Source of the DNA: CAYVLA01 sp964549615 [NCBI: uncultured Thermococci archaeon]
Lineage (GTDB): Archaea; CAYQAE01; CAYVLA01
DNA length: 8,906 nt
Direction: 5' to 3'
Assembly: GCA_964549615.1 (NCBI GenBank)
Contig: CAZJVP010000069.1
Coordinates: 1 to 8,906 of the forward strand
Part shown: piece by piece, positions 5,912 to 8,906 of the stretch
How positions within the stretch are numbered: position 1 is the first letter of the stretch
Layout: the number at the start of each line of letters is the position of its first letter
Made by a program: the position numbers and the translations under genes
Notes under the pieces: generated by a model
Databases searched by the model: none
What the model saw: the letters and a program-made list of their open reading frames with translations, nothing else
What the model was told of the DNA's origin: nothing

Positions 5912-5937
5912 CTAGGGCCAGGTGGCCTGTGCCCTAG
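5912..5937. repeat. Strong 11-base-pair hairpin (hairpin 2) between tRNA-Ser and the nuclease gene
   Basis: CTAGGGC plus CAGG pairs with CCTG plus GCCCTAG around a TGG loop, with one bulged T at 5930. On the plus strand it is followed by TTTT-containing DNA (5946-5960, ATTTTGTCCATTTT), which would suit transcription termination from the tRNA side. The rest of the interval (5938-6097) contains no convincing gene, tRNA or repeat. Confidence 0.5.
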
Positions 5938-6097
5938 AGCTTGTCGATTTTGTCCATTTTGGCCCTCCGGTCTTCCTCTTTTCGACGTATCCCCGGAGCG
6001 TCTCTATAACCACGCGCTAAAGCTTGCCGTGCCGCGCCCTGGACCAGGCGCCCTGAATCGAGCACCAGCTATCCAGCTGCTGCCAGCAACTCCTACC

Positions 6098-7660
6098 TCA
6101 CGCTGTTGGAGGATTTTTCTGGAACCATTCCCGGCCAAGGTCGCGAAGGTAGTCATTCATGGCTCTCGACACAAGTTCCCTTCGAACACTTAGGAAATCC
6201 TTGTATCTTTCCACCCGAAGCAGATCTTCATCGAGCGGCACAAGCTGCGCTGTGAGTCGACTTTGTTCTATGGAAGGCAGGTATAGTCTGGGTTCAGACT
6301 TCCCGATCGGCCTATGTGCGATCTGGGACAGTAAGGCGATATTGGCGAGATCGTCAATCTCGTACGAGGTGTAACGGTTCCGCAGTAAGGCCTTAGGGAA
6401 GATGTGGTGGAATTCAAGCCGATGTTCGGGTCCCACGTTGGTGGAGCTCAGCACCACGCCCGTGAACCAGTCTCGGGCGCTTCTCTCCCTAAAAACGGCA
6501 AAAAGTAGGGGCAGGAAGGAGTGCCTCTGGTATCTGCCAACAAGCATCTCGGTTGTCACTCCGAAGTCTGGTACTTCCCGTCTTAGGTTAGCTATTAGTT
6601 GACCCAGTCCGTCCGCAGACGAGTTCAGGGCCCTAAGGTCCTGGTCAAGCTTGGTCTCTGGACTCCCCGTGAATCTACCATGGATCGTGGCTTCAAACAA
6701 CCAGAAAAGCAGCGTCTTCTCCTCCGTTGGCGAAAGCTGGCCCTCCTTCTTCGAGAAATAGGCGACCAAAGGGACAAGGGCATTGATCGATGGTACCCAG
6801 TCAGACGACTCGACACCCGCATTGTTCTTAAGGAAGTTGATTGTGTAATCGAGACCTCGCCGTGTCTGCTTCCAGATTTCTCCCAGTTCGTTCTGATCTT
6901 TGCTCCAGAGGCTACCCAGATACCGGAATCTGCTTTGTCCCGTACCAACGGCCACGTAGCAACGCATCAAGAAGCGCGCTTCAAGATCGAAATTTGCCTG
7001 CTCATAAGTATCGAGAGCTTCTTCGAACTGTTTAATTACCACGCCGGGCCAGTGGAAGGCAAACTGTGCCATTGCTAGCTCGGCCTCCCTCAGCTTTGTC
7101 CCTCTGGAATTTATCCTGATGAAGGATTCGGTGACTTCCTCGTAGTCATCCGTATGTATTATCATGACGGGATATCTGTAATCCCTTATCTTCTCCAACT
7201 TGGATAGTTTCTCTAGGTACGCGTCCGTCTCGTCCTCTTGGACATTTCGGGAGAACTTAACCAAGCGGTTCTTGAGTTCTCTCCACGATGCAACAGCTCC
7301 CTTGGCCATAACCTCTTGGACGGAAACCCACAATGGGTTAGCTTTCATCTTGGGGCTGTAGATTTCGAAAGATTCCTCTTCTGCGTTGAACCATACATCG
7401 ACCTCTCCGTCAAAGATTTTCTGTAGAGAGATCAGTCTCTGCTGACCGTCGAGAATCAAGAAGTCGGGTTGCCTGGTTTGGGACTGAGAGGCTTCGCGAA
7501 GGACGGGAAGTTGCTCAGGTTTCCAGAGAAGAATCAGACCCGAGGGATACTCCCTGTACAATGAATCGACTAGGTCCCTAGCCTGCGGCCTATTCCAAAC
7601 GTAGCTCCTTTGTATCTCAGGCAGGCCGAGTTCTCCCTTCTTGAGTTCCTCTAGGAGCAC
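6098..7660 (-). CDS. DUF262 (GmrSD N-domain) / HNH (DUF1524-type) nuclease, probable modification-dependent restriction enzyme
   Basis: GmrSD-type proteins cut modified (for example glucosylated-hydroxymethylcytosine) foreign DNA: the DUF262 domain is ParB/sulfiredoxin-like and hydrolyses NTP, and the HNH domain is the nuclease. Both parts are fused here in 520 residues. DUF262 marks are LPEIQRSYVWN (13-23), DSLYREYPSGLILLW (32-46), the DGQQR motif (71-75) and FIRINSRGTKL (180-190). The nuclease motif is EFHHIFPKALL (416-426), with His418/His419 and Asn440 in DDLANIALL. Substrate modification cannot be read from the sequence. Third codon positions are noticeably richer in A and T than in nrdJ or cobO, which suggests transfer. 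No methyltransferase, second subunit or other defence gene is in the window. The GTG at 7660 is the first standard start, but the 25 codons upstream are open and look like conserved family sequence, so the true start is uncertain. No ribosome-binding site precedes this GTG. Confidence 0.88.
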   Translation of the reverse strand: MLLEELKKGELGLPEIQRSYVWNRPQARDLVDSLYREYPSGLILLWKPEQLPVLREASQSQTRQPDFLILDGQQRLISLQKIFDGEVDVWFNAEEESFEIYSPKMKANPLWVSVQEVMAKGAVASWRELKNRLVKFSRNVQEDETDAYLEKLSKLEKIRDYRYPVMIIHTDDYEEVTESFIRINSRGTKLREAELAMAQFAFHWPGVVIKQFEEALDTYEQANFDLEARFLMRCYVAVGTGQSRFRYLGSLWSKDQNELGEIWKQTRRGLDYTINFLKNNAGVESSDWVPSINALVPLVAYFSKKEGQLSPTEEKTLLFWLFEATIHGRFTGSPETKLDQDLRALNSSADGLGQLIANLRREVPDFGVTTEMLVGRYQRHSFLPLLFAVFRERSARDWFTGVVLSSTNVGPEHRLEFHHIFPKALLRNRYTSYEIDDLANIALLSQIAHRPIGKSEPRLYLPSIEQSRLTAQLVPLDEDLLRVERYKDFLSVRRELVSRAMNDYLRDLGREWFQKNPPTA

Positions 7661-7734
7661 GCTTACCGGCTTGTCCGTTCTCTCAAGTTTAGCCAGAGGA
7701 ACCGCCTCGTCGATTGCTCGGGAGGACTCCGCCT

Positions 7735-7744
7735 CTTAAAAACT
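7735..7744 (-). promoter_or_regulatory. Probable TATA box of the nuclease gene
   Basis: On the minus strand, ATAGTTTTTAAGAGG is AT-rich within GC-rich DNA. Transcription would start near 7713, about 53 bases before the GTG at 7660. That start point lies inside the open upstream extension of the nuclease frame, so part of the extension would be on the message. Confidence 0.45.
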
Positions 7745-7846
7745 ATGTTCCCGAGTCTAAGTGCCCGTGCATCAAGGCTCGCAAAAATATGCGACCCAGT
7801 CGTTGCCCGACCCAAATATCGCAGAAAGCCAGAATCACACATACTT

Positions 7847-8298
7847 CTATCCACCGATCGGCACTGACTCCTCCTCTCCTACGAAGGAGACGGCCATCGC
7901 CTCGAAGTCATCGCGCGATACCACAACACGGAGCTTGCCGCAGAGGGATGTCTGCTTCGCGGCATATCCGAGGAAGAGATTAGAGATGACAGCACGGGAG
8001 AAACGAACCCCATGACCGCGGGGGCTACGCTCGCAGCTGCCCACCCCGGGACCTCCCCCCGGTTGCCGATGGCGGAGGGGTCCCAAAGGGAAGACTCGTT
8101 CCCCCACCGACTCGGAGTTGCCCCGGTATTCTTGAGGACCAGATTGAGGTAGAGGCTTCCCGGGTTCGTTGCCGAGAGCTTCTTGCTCGCCGCGGCGAGC
8201 CTCGTCATTGGTGAAGACGCAGTCGATGCTCCGATGGGCTCCGTGAGGAGATCGCTGTCGGAGATCCAGAAATCATCTTGCTCTAAGACTCTAAGACT
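7847..8298 (-). pseudogene. Probable broken gene of unknown function (two overlapping minus-strand frames)
   Basis: Two minus-strand frames look coding in sequence. The upstream one is open from 8298, without a standard start until ATG 8208. It includes QDDFWISDSDLLTEPIGAS, then TNPGSLYLNLVLKNTGA, with G/C-rich third positions, and loses protein character after about 8000. From there the +1-shifted frame takes over with SNLFLGYAAKQ and KLRVVVSRDDFEAMAVSF and ends at a TAG at 7847. The join would be near 8000-8030. The simplest reading is an N-terminally truncated, frameshifted remnant. SLYLNLVLKNTG resembles the beta-sandwich strands of archaeal secreted or pilin-like proteins, but that is a weak likeness. 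Alternatives: a short intact gene starting at 8208, or sequencing errors splitting one gene. It lies between the membrane-protein gene and the nuclease gene, all on one strand, and no promoter is visible. Confidence 0.35.
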
Positions 8299-8306
8299 CT
8301 AAGACT
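8281..8306. repeat. Octanucleotide tandem repeat, 3.25 copies of CTCTAAGA
   Basis: Three exact head-to-tail copies of an 8-base unit plus two further bases lie between the membrane-protein gene and the broken gene. Eight is not a multiple of three, so gain or loss of one copy shifts any reading frame across it. It is the only obvious simple repeat in the window. The neighbouring DNA (8307-8403) holds no supported gene. Confidence 0.85.
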
Positions 8307-8403
8307 TTGGGGCCAGAGCACCGAAAGGTTCGTCCCCTTGCCAAGCTTTGCTCCCGTTGCCTTGGTACGCCCTCCGGGCAGAAGGGAGCATCCGATCTCA
8401 GTC

Positions 8404-8906
8404 TTAACACGAGGCCGCCAGGGGCTCCACGACTTCCATGCCGGCTTTCCGCATGACCAGGACGGCAATGGCCATGGCAATCAAACAGACGCCGATCGCG
8501 TTCTCGCCCACCGGCTTCCCTTCAAAGATGTTGGTGCCGGTGGCAATGTAGTATGCCCTGAATTCACCCGCGACCGAGATCGTTGACATATCCAGCTCCA
8601 GCAGGATTCCAGAGGCCCTGTCGTACACCAACGTGGTGCTGGAACGGGTATCCGGTGAGCCGGCCACCCCATACTCGGCCACCGCCTTGTAGATATTCAC
8701 GGCCCTGCTAACCCCGACGTAGGTGCGGGTCTCGGTCTTGTTGATCTTCATGCCCAACTCAAACGGAGGCAGCGCATCGCCCTCTTTCAGATCTGCCGCG
8801 ATCACGGGCATCCAATAGGCTTTCGTCCCATCTATCTTGCCGGCCTCCACATCACATACATGAGTCTCTTCCTGGGCCACACCACCGTCCTCCAGTTCCC
8901 CGACCG
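8404..8906 (-). CDS. Hypothetical membrane-anchored protein, C-terminal part (5' end beyond the right edge)
   Basis: The frame is open to the window edge, so the start lies outside; GTG at 8880 is an internal possibility only. About 166 codons are visible. I do not recognise a named family. The visible part is beta-strand rich, with a repeated pattern of short strands and turns (VYDRASGILLELDM, then EFRAYYIATGTNIF). One strong hydrophobic helix near the end (IGVCLIAMAIAVLVM) follows, then a short RKAGMEVVEPLAASC tail. With a positive RK pair right after the helix, the likely topology is an outside domain, a single C-terminal anchor and a short cytoplasmic tail. This architecture is frequent among archaeal surface proteins. 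The ending at TAA 8404-8406 is clean. Codon usage fits the chromosomal genes on the left, not the nuclease gene. Confidence 0.7.
   Translation of the reverse strand, partial: VGELEDGGVAQEETHVCDVEAGKIDGTKAYWMPVIAADLKEGDALPPFELGMKINKTETRTYVGVSRAVNIYKAVAEYGVAGSPDTRSSTTLVYDRASGILLELDMSTISVAGEFRAYYIATGTNIFEGKPVGENAIGVCLIAMAIAVLVMRKAGMEVVEPLAASC

Noticed and set aside
5818-5937. 39-codon plus-strand frame right after tRNA-Ser (MSRRRYAGRLIEKGAVLV...)
   Set aside because: Its translation looks mildly protein-like, but third-base composition is random, there is no promoter or well-spaced ribosome-binding site, and both strong hairpins lie within it. It could be a fragment of something inserted, but the support is too weak to call.
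7663-7854. 63-residue minus-strand frame upstream of the nuclease, as a frameshifted N-terminus
   Set aside because: Its translation does not resemble DUF262 sequence. The frame in register with the nuclease reads better, so a frameshift into this frame is not supported.
7714-8015. Plus-strand frames of 84 and 89 residues
   Set aside because: They are Arg/Pro/Ser-rich shadows opposite the coding-like minus frames, with no promoter or ribosome-binding site.
1-8906. CRISPR array, insertion sequence or ribosomal RNA
   Set aside because: No regularly spaced repeats, transposase motifs, terminal inverted repeats or rRNA-like sequence were seen on either strand.

Overview
The window looks archaeal. 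Several start codons lie about 25-35 bases downstream of AT-rich TATA-like boxes with little or no leader. The single tRNA gene, a serine tRNA with anticodon CGA, does not encode its 3' CCA. The gene set (class II ribonucleotide reductase, FrhB-type F420/Fe-S flavoprotein, URO-D-like protein) fits an anaerobic, GC-rich archaeon. An uncultured Thermoproteota/Bathyarchaeia-type lineage is a guess from gene content; the sequence does not settle it.

Layout. Positions 1-301 (minus) hold the N-terminal 100 codons of a uroporphyrinogen-decarboxylase-like protein with a TTG start and its own TATA box. It diverges from a 239-residue protein of unknown function at 559-1278 (plus), which carries two TPR-like helical hairpins. 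Convergent with that gene is a two-gene minus-strand operon: adenosylcobalamin-dependent ribonucleotide reductase (1893-3980), then cob(I)yrinic acid a,c-diamide adenosyltransferase (1353-1883), the enzyme that makes the reductase's cofactor. Upstream of it, on the same strand but probably with its own promoter, is a stand-alone FrhB-family protein (4128-5264). A probable leaderless 68-residue gene (5470-5676, plus) and the tRNA-Ser (5715-5798, plus) follow.

Right of the tRNA the character changes. A 300-base gap contains two strong hairpins. Then comes a DUF262/HNH nuclease of the GmrSD type (6098-7660, minus), whose wobble positions are visibly more AT-rich than those of the housekeeping genes; it is probably imported anti-invader defence at a tRNA insertion site. 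Beyond it (7739-8403) is a decayed stretch: two minus-strand frames that read like pieces of one broken gene, preceded by three tandem copies of an 8-base repeat. The window ends inside a minus-strand gene for a protein with one C-terminal membrane helix (8404-8906, 5' end outside).

How the genes work together. Cobalamin links the left half: the adenosyltransferase feeds the reductase directly, and URO-D-like proteins are often corrinoid methyltransferases. The promoters of the URO-D-like and FrhB-like genes also share a CGGCC/GGCCG palindrome at nearly the same distance upstream of the TATA box, a possible common operator. I see no CRISPR array, no insertion sequence and no clearly new multi-gene system. 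The best candidates for a second look are the nuclease island with its unresolved start, the octanucleotide repeat beside the broken gene, and the shared promoter palindrome.
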